Positions 32,337 to 43,067 of a stretch of DNA of 64,000 nt are shown piece after piece. Numbering within the stretch: position 1 is the stretch's first letter; each line of letters begins with the position of its first letter. Location of the stretch: assembly GCA_013350335.1 (NCBI GenBank), contig CM023532.1:37387708-37451707 (forward strand), written 5' to 3'. The translations under genes and the position numbers were made by a program. This DNA is from Chimonanthus salicifolius (lineage: Eukaryota > Streptophyta > Magnoliopsida > Laurales > Calycanthaceae). Below the pieces are notes generated by a model that searched no databases, was not told where the DNA came from, and saw only the letters and a list, made by a program, of their open reading frames with translations.

Positions 32337-35300
32337 ATGGCTATGGTAGCAGGGATATCACTAATCTCTCACTCCCACCGTCTCTTCTCACTGTTACTTC
32401 TCTGGGTTTATATGTTGCTGCTGGTCTTCTCTGAATCACTAGCCAATGATGAAGAAGCAAAAGCATTGCTCCAATGGAGAGACAGCCTTGAAGATCACTC
32501 TCTCCATTCATGGCCTCTTCACTTGAACATTCACTCTCCAACTCCATGCAACTGGACTGGGATCGCCTGCGATGATCAATTCAGTAGAGTGACAGGTATA
32601 AACCTCTTCAATTCTAGTCTGCGAGGCAAACTCCATAGTTTCAACTTCTCTTCCTTTCCACAACTTGTCCTCCTCAATCTCAGCACCAATTTTCTCCATG
32701 GTTCCATTCTTCCCACCCACATTGGTAACATCTCCAAACTCTCCATCCTTGACCTCTCCCAGAACAACATATCAGGCTCCATCCCACAAGAAATAGGAAA
32801 TTTGGCGAATCTTGTTGACTTAGCCTTGTCCAACAACTTTCTAACTGGCTCACTCCCTTCCACTTTAGGAAACCTAACCAAGCTTGCCACTTTGTACATC
32901 CATCGCAATAACATTTCAGGATCCATCCCACAAGAAATAGGAAATTTGCCAAATCTGGTTCACTTAGGACTGTCATACAACTTGCTAAATGGCTACATCC
33001 CATCCACTTTAGGAAACCTAATCAAGCTTACCACTTTGTACATCAATGACAATAACATTTCAGGCTCCATCCCACAAGAAATAGGAAATTTGGCGAATCT
33101 TGTTGACTTAGCCTTGTCCAACAACTTTCTAACTGGCTCCATCCCTTCCACTTTAGGAAACCTAACCAAGCTTACCACTTTGTTCATCCATCACAATAAC
33201 ATTTTAGGATCCATCCCACAAGAAATAGGAAATTTGCCAAATCTGGTTGACTTAGAAATAAACCATAACTTTCTAACTGGCTCAATCCCTTCCACTTTAG
33301 GAAACCTAACCAAGCTTGCCACTTTGTACATCTATCAAACTAACATTTCAGGCTCCATCCCACAAGAAATAGGAAATTTGGCAAATCTTGTTGACTTTGG
33401 AATGTCCAACAACTTTCTAACTAGCTCAATCCCTTCCACTTTAGGAAACCTAACCAAGCTTGCCACTTTGTACATCCATCACAATAACATTTTAGGATCC
33501 ATCCCACAAGAAATAGGAAATTTGCCAAATCTAGTTGACTTACAACTATCATACAACTTTCTAACTGGCTCAATCCCTTCCACTTTAGGAAACCTAAGCA
33601 AGCTTACCACTTTGTATATCAATGACAATAACATTTCAAGCTCAATCCCACAAGAAATAGGAAACTTGGCAAATCTTGTTGACTTAGGAATGTCGAGCAA
33701 CTTTCTAAATGGCTCAATCCCTTCCACTTTAGGAAACCTAACCAAGCTCACCACTTTGTTCATCCATCACAATAACATTTTAGGATCCATCCCACAAGAA
33801 ATAGGAAATTTGGCAAATCTTGTTGACTTAGAAATAAACCATAACTTTCTTACTGGCTCCATCCCTTCCACTTTAGGAAACATAACCAAGCTCACCACTT
33901 TGTTCATCCATCACACTAACATTTTAGGATCCATCCCACAAGAAATAGGAAATTTGGTAAATCTTGTTGACTTAGAAATAAACCATAATTTTCTAACTGG
34001 CTCCATCCCTTCCACTTTAGGAAACCTAACCAAGCTTACCACTTTGTACATCTATCAAAATAACATTTCAGGCTCCATCCCACAAGAAATAGGAAATTTG
34101 GCAAATCTTGTTGACTTAGAAATAAACCATAATTTTCTAATTGGCTCCATCCCTTCCACTTTAGGAAACCTAACCAAGCTTATCACTTTGTACATCTATC
34201 AAAATAACATTTCAGGCTCCATCCCACAAGAAATAGGAAATTTGGCAAATCTTGTTAAAGTTGACATGTCTCAGAACCTTCTGATAGGCCTTTTACCCGA
34301 TCAAATATGTCGAGGAGGATCACTTGAAAGATTTCTTGCTTTCGACAACCATTTGAATGGTTCAATTCCAAGTAGCCTGAAGGGTTGTACAAGCTTAATT
34401 AGAGTTCGACTTCAAAACAACCATCTCACTGGAAACATATCTGAAGTTTTTGGATTTTATCCTAACTTAAACTACATTGAAATGAGCTCCAATGAATTGT
34501 ATGGTGAGCTGTCACCAAAATGGGGAGAATGTCGCAACTTAACATCACTAAAGTTTTCAAGCAATAAGATCAGTGGCCGGATTCCATCTGAATTTGGTAA
34601 GTTAAGTGAATTACGACTTCTTGACCTTTCTTCAAATCATCTGATCGGTGGGATTCCAAAAGAGTTGGGAAGGTTATCTTCATTATTCTTCCTAAATTTA
34701 AGTGATAATAAACTTTCTGGAAGTTTACAGCTAGAAGAATCTCGACAGTTGTCCAATCTAGAGGTCCTCGATTTATTTGGAAACAATTTCAATGGGCAGA
34801 TTCTGAGACAACTAGGGGGATGCTCCAAAATATGGAACTTGAACCTAAGCAAAAACAAAATCAGTGGGAGAATTCCCTATGATATTGGCAATATGCTAGC
34901 ACTTCAGAAATTAGATCTTAGCCAGAACTTATTCAATGGTGATATACCATCACAATTTGGTAATTTGAAGATGTTGGAGAACCTTAATCTTTCACACAAC
35001 ATGCTCTCAGGTTCCATTCCCACTTCATTTGAGGAGATGGTCAGCTTGTCATCTACTGACTTGTCATACAACAATCTGGAGGGCCCTGTACCTAAAACCA
35101 AACCATTTCAACAGGCCCCATCAAATGCCTTCATCCATAACAAAGGCTTATACGGGCGAGCCCAAGGTCTGCCACCATGCACTGATTCTTCCACCAACAA
35201 TGGTAATAGGAAAAGTGGCCAGAAAGTTGTACTGTGCATTGTGCTTCCTATCTCTGGGGCATTGATTGTTCTGTTCATATGCTTCATCATTTATTTCAAT

Positions 35301-35648
35301 TTACACCATAAAGGAAGAAAAGGAAATGAGGTGAGAGAAATGAAAGTTGTAGACATGTTTTCAATATTGGATTTTGATGGAAGGATTTGTTATGAAGATA
35401 TCATATATGAAACAGAGAATTTTGATGAGAAATATTGCATCGGAACAGGGGGTTATGGAAGTGTCTATAGAGTAGAGCTGCAAACAGGCCAAGTGGTGGC
35501 TGTGAAAAGACTACATCCATTGGAAGGTGAGAATTCAGTGGACGAGAGAAGTTTTCAGAATGAGATTGATGAGTGCAAAATAAATACATATTTTACCCCT
35601 AATTTTATTATTGTTAGTACCTCATTTTATTTAATTTTATCTAATTAG
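32337..35648 (+). CDS. LRR receptor-like kinase, MIK2-like, copy 2: N-terminal part, cut by a solo LTR
   Basis: Paralogue of the gene at 7430. The frame gives 1103 residues: signal peptide about 1-36, LRR cap (CNWTGIACD), ten 48-residue double-LRR modules from residue 143 plus a partial eleventh, further LRRs, one membrane segment about 964-988, and only the start of the kinase: a normal G-loop (IGTGGYGSV), Lys1057 and the helix-C Glu1076. Receptor sequence ends at 35566; the remaining 26 residues and the stop are read from the LTR. No HRD or DFG, so this product cannot phosphorylate. It could be a decoy-like receptor, or simply a pseudogene. The rest of the kinase continues at 37304, after the LTR, with 124 bp repeated. 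The promoter looks intact. Confidence 0.8.
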   Translation: MAMVAGISLISHSHRLFSLLLLWVYMLLLVFSESLANDEEAKALLQWRDSLEDHSLHSWPLHLNIHSPTPCNWTGIACDDQFSRVTGINLFNSSLRGKLHSFNFSSFPQLVLLNLSTNFLHGSILPTHIGNISKLSILDLSQNNISGSIPQEIGNLANLVDLALSNNFLTGSLPSTLGNLTKLATLYIHRNNISGSIPQEIGNLPNLVHLGLSYNLLNGYIPSTLGNLIKLTTLYINDNNISGSIPQEIGNLANLVDLALSNNFLTGSIPSTLGNLTKLTTLFIHHNNILGSIPQEIGNLPNLVDLEINHNFLTGSIPSTLGNLTKLATLYIYQTNISGSIPQEIGNLANLVDFGMSNNFLTSSIPSTLGNLTKLATLYIHHNNILGSIPQEIGNLPNLVDLQLSYNFLTGSIPSTLGNLSKLTTLYINDNNISSSIPQEIGNLANLVDLGMSSNFLNGSIPSTLGNLTKLTTLFIHHNNILGSIPQEIGNLANLVDLEINHNFLTGSIPSTLGNITKLTTLFIHHTNILGSIPQEIGNLVNLVDLEINHNFLTGSIPSTLGNLTKLTTLYIYQNNISGSIPQEIGNLANLVDLEINHNFLIGSIPSTLGNLTKLITLYIYQNNISGSIPQEIGNLANLVKVDMSQNLLIGLLPDQICRGGSLERFLAFDNHLNGSIPSSLKGCTSLIRVRLQNNHLTGNISEVFGFYPNLNYIEMSSNELYGELSPKWGECRNLTSLKFSSNKISGRIPSEFGKLSELRLLDLSSNHLIGGIPKELGRLSSLFFLNLSDNKLSGSLQLEESRQLSNLEVLDLFGNNFNGQILRQLGGCSKIWNLNLSKNKISGRIPYDIGNMLALQKLDLSQNLFNGDIPSQFGNLKMLENLNLSHNMLSGSIPTSFEEMVSLSSTDLSYNNLEGPVPKTKPFQQAPSNAFIHNKGLYGRAQGLPPCTDSSTNNGNRKSGQKVVLCIVLPISGALIVLFICFIIYFNLHHKGRKGNEVREMKVVDMFSILDFDGRICYEDIIYETENFDEKYCIGTGGYGSVYRVELQTGQVVAVKRLHPLEGENSVDERSFQNEIDECKINTYFTPNFIIVSTSFYLILSN
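32763..34250 (+). repeat. 144-bp tandem array encoding double LRRs, 10 units plus a part
   Basis: Units start at 32763 and recur every 144 bp to 34203 (partial). Variable positions fall mainly in the solvent-exposed residues (for example YIND, FIHH, YIYQ; LEINHN, GMSSN), while IPQEIGNL and IPSTLGN stay fixed. The array is six units longer than in copy 1. Confidence 0.9.
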
Positions 35649-37303
35649 TATAATTTTGTGTTTTACAGGTTTAAAAGTGAGGATGACAGAAAAAATGCTT
35701 AAATATAAAGCCTGGGCCCATTATGAGTTATTTTGGACCTCAAGCCCAATTATTGAGCCCATTAAGAAAAGCCCATGAAGAAATCCACATGTGTGAATAA
35801 TATTTTCATTATCTCAAGAGGAAATTCGAAATTTAGAAGTCAATATAAGAGGATTTTCGAATTTGGCAAGTGGATTAAGGAAAGAGAGAAAATAAGAAAG
35901 GAAGAAAAATAAGGAAGGTTTGACACATATTTGGTATTTTGGTCATAAATTTCTACTCCGATGTCCGATTACTTTGATTCTTTTTGCGTTGGAAAGAAGA
36001 CTTCAAGAGCTACAACTTTGTAGTTTACGACTTTTCCTGATTCGGAAGTTAAAAGGGTGAAAAATGAGCTGCAAGATGGTACATGTGTAAAAAACGGGAT
36101 TTTTCATCCACTTTCCTTATACAAATTTAGCTCCTTGCCTCCTTTAAGTCATTCCATATTTAGCACAAATCAAATCCACCCTCCATGTGTCCCTTGCTTT
36201 ATTTAAATCTTTGAATCCAATCCATTCATTCCACCTCCTTTCATCTATAAATACTAGCCCTCTCCCATTGAGAAAACGGAACTTGGGCATTGAAGAAAAG
36301 GAGAGGAGAAGAATAAGAGGAGGAGAAAGACTGTGGGATTTTCAATCCACATTGGGTTCTAAGGTTGGTGGATTTTGATTTCCATTGTATTTTTCTTATG
36401 TCTTTATTCCAAAATTTCATTGTATTGTAATTCTTAATTCAAATTTTATTAATAAAGGAGAGGTGGATTTATTTAGAATCATGGTCGTCCAATTATTTAA
36501 TTTATGTATGATGAGAGTTTGATTTTGTTTTTATTCTTTTATAATTTTATGATTGAAATTATTTTAAGAGATTCGAGGAGAGTGGATGAAATATTTAGGA
36601 TAGATAAAACTTATTTTTCTGATTCAAGGCTCTGTTAAAGAGTGGATGAAATATTTGGATTTGGAATTATAAGTTGAAATTTTATCTAGACTAAGGCTTG
36701 AATTGAATTTTCTTAACATAATGGATTTTATAATTATTATAATTAGAATTTTAATAGATGAAGAATTTGAGTGCATGATTAATAATTTAAGTGAGCTCCA
36801 TATTCTAGGCCTTCATATTATTTTTAAAATATGGAACATAAAGCCTCCATAATTCTTTGACCCAGTTCCATTGTAAATATGTACATAGGTAGTTTAGGTG
36901 TTTTAAATTTTATTTTTGTTTATAAATCCAAAAACTCGTGAAATTGATGAACTAGGTTGGAAATAATTTAATTGCATCTTAATTCTGTATTTTAAATTAG
37001 ATTGAGATTGTTTATATTTTTATATTAATTCCACCATCTTAATTAAAATTAGTTAAATTGTTAGATTCTATGTTTAAATCTAGAATGTTTCTAAATTAAG
37101 ATTAAAATTCATAGATTAGATTAACAATTCCACGTTCATGATTTATCTCCATATTTCTCAAAGTTCGTAAAATATATAATTCAATGGTGTATTTTCATGG
37201 ATATATTTTCCTAAGTTCCGATGGGTTCGACCTCGCACTTAATCGCTATACTATCTAAATGGTTCGTGCGCTTGCGAGTTATAAATTTAAAATTTGCACA
37301 ACA
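35567..37303 (+). mobile_element. Solo LTR (1737 bp) inside the kinase domain of receptor kinase 2
   Basis: Same family as 28262-29997, with matching ends (TGATGAGTGC...TTTGCACAACA), TATA box (36246) and AATAAA (36451). Its flanks differ: GAGAT on the left, AGAAC on the right. Instead of a 5-bp target duplication, 124 bp of receptor coding sequence is repeated exactly on both sides (35443-35566 and 37305-37428). Confidence 0.9.
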
Positions 37304-38562
37304 AGAACAGGGGGTTATGGAAGTGTCTATAGAGTAGAGCTGCAAACAGGCCAAGTGGTGGCTGTGAAAAGACTACATCCATTGGAAGGTGAGAATTCAG
37401 TGGACGAGAGAAGTTTTCAGAATGAGATCAAAGCACTCGCAGAAATTCGACATCGTAACATTGTGAAGTTGTATGGTTTTTGTACCCACCAAAGAAACAT
37501 GTTTTTGATTTACAAGTATATGGAAAGGGGAAACTTGGCTAGAATATTGAGCAATGAAGGAGGGGCATTGGAATTAGATTGGCCTATGAGATTTAAGGTT
37601 ATTAAAGGTGTGGCCCATGCATTATCTTATATGCACCATGATTGCTCACCATCAATAGTTCATCGAGACATAACTTCCAACAATGTATTATTGGATTCAG
37701 AATTGGATGCTTGCATTTCAGATTTTGGTACTTGTAGGCTTTTAAAGCCTGATTCATCAAATTGGTCCTCATTTGCTGGCACTTGTGGATATGTTGCACC
37801 AGGTATATTATAACAACAATACCTTTTGCATTTTCTATTTCTTTTATTAGCACATATTTATTTTTTATGAGTATAATTTACCAACATGAAGTGTTGCCTT
37901 TGTCATCTTCAAAAAGAAATGTTAAAACTGATCTTACTTTTTAGGATTATCATACGAGGTATTCTCACTCTAAATTAAGATAAGACTAATCTCATGAGCT
38001 TTGCAAAATCACCCATAAATCTTGTATATAAGACTAACCCCACCCACAATTGACCTTATTTAACTATTGATCCAGCTAATTGTGGTTATGACAAGCTATT
38101 CAATATTGCCTTAAGCTAGCTATGTGAATATCAACATGAATGATAGATAAAACATGGTATTAGTACCAACATTATTAATGAATTAAAGATGAATTTGTTG
38201 CAGAGGTTGCGTATTCTATGAAAGTGACTGAGAAATGCGATGTATATAGCTTCGGTGTCTTAACACTTGAAGTGTTAGTGGGAAAGCACCCAAGGGATCT
38301 CATCTCCAATTTATCATCTTCAAGTTGTGGGGAGATATTGATGAAGGATGTGTTAGACCAACGGCTCCCTCTTCCATCTTCTAACATAGTCAACGAAGTG
38401 ACCTTAGCGATGGCCCTAGCGCTTGCATGTTTAAACGTTGATCCACAAAAGCGTCCAACCATGAAGCATGTGTCTCAACAGTTATCATCGTCGCAAAGGA
38501 ATCACACTCTTGAATCATTCCATCAAATCAGATTGTTCCAATTAATGGATTATGAGAAGTAA
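37259..38562 (+). CDS. LTR-started chimeric kinase: C-terminal part of receptor kinase copy 2
   Basis: An ATG inside the LTR (37259) opens a frame that passes through 15 LTR-coded residues straight into the kinase. Exons 37259-37802 and 38204-38562 (phase-1 GT-AG intron, same place as in copy 1) give 300 residues with no signal peptide, LRRs or membrane segment. The kinase retains Lys37, HRD 135-137 and DFG from 155, and the C-terminal tail absent from copy 1 (ending MDYEK). The G-loop loses its first glycine (RTGGYGSV). If expressed from the LTR it would be a soluble kinase; without expression it is just the stranded half of a pseudogene. The same ATG exists in the other LTR copy. Confidence 0.65.
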
Positions 38563-40944
38563 AAGGAAACATCATAGAATAAAGCATGTCAATGTGACGT
38601 ATGAGGTATGATATTATTATCACATAATGTTTCTATTACATCTGGTTTTGGTATTGATTAATGATGCTCCATGCATAATTATCTTGTTCTTTCTTGTTTA
38701 TTAGTGAATGTCCCAAAATTTTCAATTATTCGTTGTCTTATTCTTTAGAAATATTTTAGATGTATATTTTTCAAGAATATCTCACTAAAGAAGTAATTTA
38801 AGATCATTTGCCTTCTAAGTTGCTTCCCATGTTTCATGTGCTACATAACTCACCCACTTCCTAATCTTGTTGATTTCCTTTGACTTGGTCAATGATTTAC
38901 TCACACAAGATATTCAAGATTTGAATTCCCGAATAGTATGGATGTTAAGGCACTAATAAGGTAAGATAAGAATTAGTATTCTTTGACCCTCTAAAAATTA
39001 AAGCCCAGAAGCCCATCAAATTAATATTTCTAAATTTCTTTCATAATATCCAATTTCTTACATGCAAAATATTTACTCGCCTTTTGAATTAATACACCTA
39101 CATAAAATTTCTTTCTATGTTAGCTCACCCTTGAGTTTTGACTCTTCATCTTCTTTCTTTTGCAATCATTGCTTTTGTTCTACGATCGAGAAGACCTACA
39201 TTGGATAATACATGAAATATCCACTGTGGGAAGATGCTATTTGTCAACAAAATCGTGTAAATGACAATAATTTTTTTAGAATTAAATAAAAATGGAATCT
39301 ATGTTTACACTGTTAAAAAAAACATCTTTCACAGCCAAAACAAGTGGAGTTCCAAGTCAGCCCATCCATGTTCAACATCTTTCTTTATTTTTCTATACCC
39401 AGCTCATGGGCCTAGTAGTTTCCTGGGCCATAGTCGTATATTAGGTCCGTTTGATCTTATTTGTGGGCCTTTAAGTCCAGGCCTAGCCCTTTTGGGTTGT
39501 GCTTTATTTTTATTGTGTATAATTTTTATATTTACCATATCTAAGTGTGTCCTTTATATTTTTTATCTGACAGGCTAGAATAGTATTTTCATTGGACACC
39601 TACACTTGACCGGACAAACTTTATATGACACAATTGTAAAGCGCCAAAATTGAATAGATAGGTTGTGTCCCATAAACCTTCTGTAACCATTTATTCTTAT
39701 CGCCATGTTTATCACACTGCAAACTGAAACTCTGTAAAGCAAAAGTCTCCAGAATTGGTCCAATGCCATGGAAAAGGTAAAGTGTGGGATTAAAACATTA
39801 CAACTCAGACATAATTAAAAAGCTCAGTGTACAACTCAGACAAATCATGATTTTTAAATATTTAAGATTAAAAATTTTAAATCAAAATTGATAATTAGTC
39901 ATTCAATCTAAATATATTGAAATTAATAATCATTTTACTGTTGATTTTGATGAATCTAAATTTAATAATTAGAAATATCTTCTATTTTTAATTTTTTATT
40001 AATATTTTAAAACTAAATCTCGAATATGATAGGACTCACTGACTCACATAATATATTTGATAAAAGGACGTCCATCTTAACACGGCCAAAATTTGTTAGG
40101 AGACATAGGATGGAATGAAATTCTCATTTTACTCCTACAGGTGTACCGCTCATCAAGTACCGGTGAACCGATATGCAGAACATATACATGCAGAGTGACG
40201 TGTTATCGGTTCACTTGTTGGGGTAAAATGGGAATTTCACTCCATCCCATGTCTGCTAACAAATTTTACCCGTGTTAAGATGGATGGCCTTGACAAAAAC
40301 ATAATTTTCTTTACTTTATTAAAATAACAAAATTATGTTACTTTAGCATTTTCCAATCAAGTTAATATATATCAAGCATTTTTAAAATTTGAGAATGTGC
40401 TTGCGTTGTAAAAATATTTTAAGAAAATAGAACATATCTACTTAAAATTTCTTATAATACAAACATAATCATGTTGTTGAACTATACTTCTTTCTTAATT
40501 TCAAAACCCCTCACACATAGTCACACACAACACTTCCACACCAACCCAACGCACCCATTACATCGTTTTAGATGACATGGATACTTAGGAGTGGGGCTGA
40601 AATTTGAGTTGAGTTGAGTCGGGTCAGATTTCAATAAACTCAATTCAATTCTTAGTAAAATTTATTAAATCTGATCCGACTTGATTTGAATGGATGACCC
40701 AAGTTTACTCAACTCGACTCAATTCAAATTTTTAACCCGACTCAATTCGAGTGTTGTTTTATAACTTGATACACTCGTGTCGGATCTAATTGATTTTAAA
40801 TTTCTTAACTTGACGGATCCATCTTTTATTGAGGTTTTCTTTGAAATTCGAATCAATAATTGATGACCCACTAATATATAAATAATTGAAAAGAGCCAAG
40901 CATCTGAAGAAGGGCGATGACCGACGGACATACTTGTTACTATT
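38563..40944. repeat. 3' flank of receptor-kinase unit 2 and remnant of the repeat block
   Basis: 38563-39300 matches the flank of copy 1, with the LINE's empty site near 39069. 39360-39570 matches 44950-45150 and partly 12290-12440 (CTGGGCCATAGTCGTATATTAG). 39570-39715 repeats 18.35 kb. 40365-40560 resembles the middle of the 14.7/19.6/24.6-kb block. 40090-40270 holds an inverted pair, GGATGGAATGAAATTC...GGGAATTTCACTCCATCC, probably another MITE. No gene. Confidence 0.55.
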
Positions 40945-41150
40945 AACATTGTTTTTGTTCTACGGTTGAGACTGTTTAAGACCTCCATTGGATAATACAT
41001 GAAGATATCCACCATGGGAAGTTGCTATTTGTCAACAAAATCGTGTAACTGACCATAATTTTTTTAGAATTAAATAAAATGAAATCTATGTTTACATTGT
41101 TAAAAAAACATCTGTCACAGCCAAACCCAGTGGAATTTCATGTCAGCCCA
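40945..41150. repeat. Detached piece of the receptor-kinase 3' flank
   Basis: Matches 12107-12300 closely (GAAGTTGCTATTTGTC.ACAAAATCG, CAGCCAAACCCAGTGGAATTTC). It stops at CAGCCCA, where the NBS-LRR relic begins. Confidence 0.65.
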
Positions 41151-41167
41151 GAGGCAATGGATCAAGA

Positions 41168-42156
41168 AAAAAAATCAAGGGATGTGGATTATTTGATTTA
41201 ATAATCAAGGTATGCGGATTATTTGATTCTAAGACTCAAAAGGCAACATAATATTGAGAGTACGATAGGGGAGACAAGTGAAAGGACGGATCTTGAAATT
41301 CTAAATGAGGGCAGAAATTTGCAACTGAGGCACAAAGGAAAAAGTTGGACGGGAGAGAGGTTAGGGACACACTCAGGCGTGAATGAATCGAAAGTTTATG
41401 GAAGAGAAAATGATAAAAGAAAAATCATTGAAATGTTGTTGGCCAGTGGTAGTGGTGGGAAGAACCCCTCTGTCATTCCAATTCTGGGCGCGGGGGGACT
41501 CAGGAAGACGACGCTCGCTAAGTTAGTCTACAATGATGAGAAGGTAACTAATCATTTTCAGATCAAAATTTGGGTTTGGGTATCTGATGACGATTTTGAA
41601 GTGATGAGGCTATTGACTACCATCATAGAAACAATAACAATGACTCATTCTGGCCTCACGCACATGGAACAATTGCAGATTCTTTTTCGATAATTAGTTG
41701 ATGGGAAGAAATACTTTCTTGTATTAGATGATGTGTGGAATGAAGACCGTAGTTTGTGGGAAGAATTTGAACATCTTTTGAGTTTTGGTGACAAAGAAAG
41801 TAAAATTGTTGTCACCACCCGTAGTAAAAACGTTGTAAAAGCTATGGGCACAACAACCAACTCATACTCATTGAATGAGTTAACGTATAATGATTGTTGG
41901 ACCTTGTTCGTAGAAAGAGCCTTTGGTGACAGAGAAGAAGAAGTGCAAAGGTGTGCCTCTAGCAGCCAATACCTTGTGTAATTTTTTGCGTTGTAGATGT
42001 GACCCGGGTTTTCTGCCATTTTGGATGTTTGTTAGAGATAATAACCAGATCTGGGAGTTGCCAGAAGATGATCCCAATGGTACTTTTCCAACATTAAGGT
42101 AGAGCTACATTCATCTCTCATCACATCTAAAACTATGCTTTGCTTATTGCTCCATT
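41168..42156 (+). pseudogene. CC-NBS-LRR resistance gene fragment (NB-ARC domain), broken
   Basis: Carries NB-ARC motifs of RGA-type CNL immune receptors in order: ESKVYGREND before the domain, a P-loop GAGGLRKTTLAK (the usual GK is RK), WVWVSDDDF, kinase-2 FLVLDDVW, RNBS-B KIVVTTRS, RNBS-C-like LNELTYNDCWTLF, the GLPL-type CKGVPLAANTL, and the ARC segment ending LKLCFAYCSI. Defects: an in-frame TAA at 41691, a frameshift near 41935, and a stop at 42100. The coiled coil is mostly missing and there is no LRR. It lies within a duplicated receptor-kinase flank, replacing the sequence present at 12300-12436. Confidence 0.88.
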
Positions 42157-42214
42157 AATGTTATACATATCATATCTAAGTGTGTCTGGGCATTAATTGA
42201 TTACAATTTTTCCT

Positions 42215-43067
42215 TTGGCTGCAGCTCGCTTCTCTCCAGATAACATGTATTGAAGTTAGACAGCTCCTTTTGGAAAGTGGTATGGACTATGGATTGGTTT
42301 CCACTTGAGATGTTTCAAACTGCCCAGCATGTTCACATTGGAAGTATGTGTGAATCCCCATATTAGGTCTTTAACTAAAAATGATTCGGAAGTGCTTTGT
42401 GTTCCTTACATCTTAAATAAGTCTGCAATGTATTTTAAAGCCCTTCCACTTGTGACTAAAGTAAAAGTTTAGGCTGATGTAGCAATTAAAAAATACTTAA
42501 GTAGGAGTGAATTATTCCTATTGACATTCATTGGCCCTAGTGTGGTCCAGTATAGGGTGTAGGCTAACCTAACATGAAATAGGTTTAAAGGGATTATTTT
42601 TTTATGAGCTTGGCTGGATATGTTGTTATGTGATATATTATGTTGATGACCCATATGTCTCTTGTGTAGAGCTCAGGTTGAGATGTATAACATGATGTAG
42701 GATATGCATGTGATGATATGTATAAATGTGATTGTGATGTGTTATGTGTTATATTTGTTGTTTCTCACTCGGCATGTTGAACTCCTCCTTACATTGCAGG
42801 AGCTCCGGTGGAGACGGGTCTTGATGAGATCCAAAAGTAGGCGTAGGTGACAAGGCTGATGATTGTGGCAATAGCATTAGTTTTATTTTGAGAAGCACTT
42901 TAATGATTTTGGACATGTTATATTTGAATTTATGAGACTATTTTTTTTCAAGTTTATTTCAAATTTGGTTAGGTTTAATTGAGATTTGGTTTGTAATAAC
43001 TTTGAGAAATTTATACTTTTAGAACTCCTTGTGTGTTTGATGTTGACGTTTACATATTAATTCTAGA
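42215..43067. repeat. Second fragment resembling NOP10 exon 3, plus duplicated flank
   Basis: 42222-42310 repeats the NOP10-like piece of 12.43 kb (GCTGCAGCTCGCTTCTCTCC). The sequence then follows 12545-13215 (GTGGTCCAG.ATAGGGTGT, GGCATGTTGA.CTC, GGCGTAGGTGACAAGGCTG). The match ends near 13210/43067, where the third receptor copy begins abruptly. Confidence 0.65.

Noticed and set aside
35567..37303. LTR spliced out as an intron so that copy 2 makes a full receptor
   Set aside because: No GT donor at the left junction (GAGAT|TGATG), and the 124-bp repeat would shift or duplicate residues; a full product looks unlikely.
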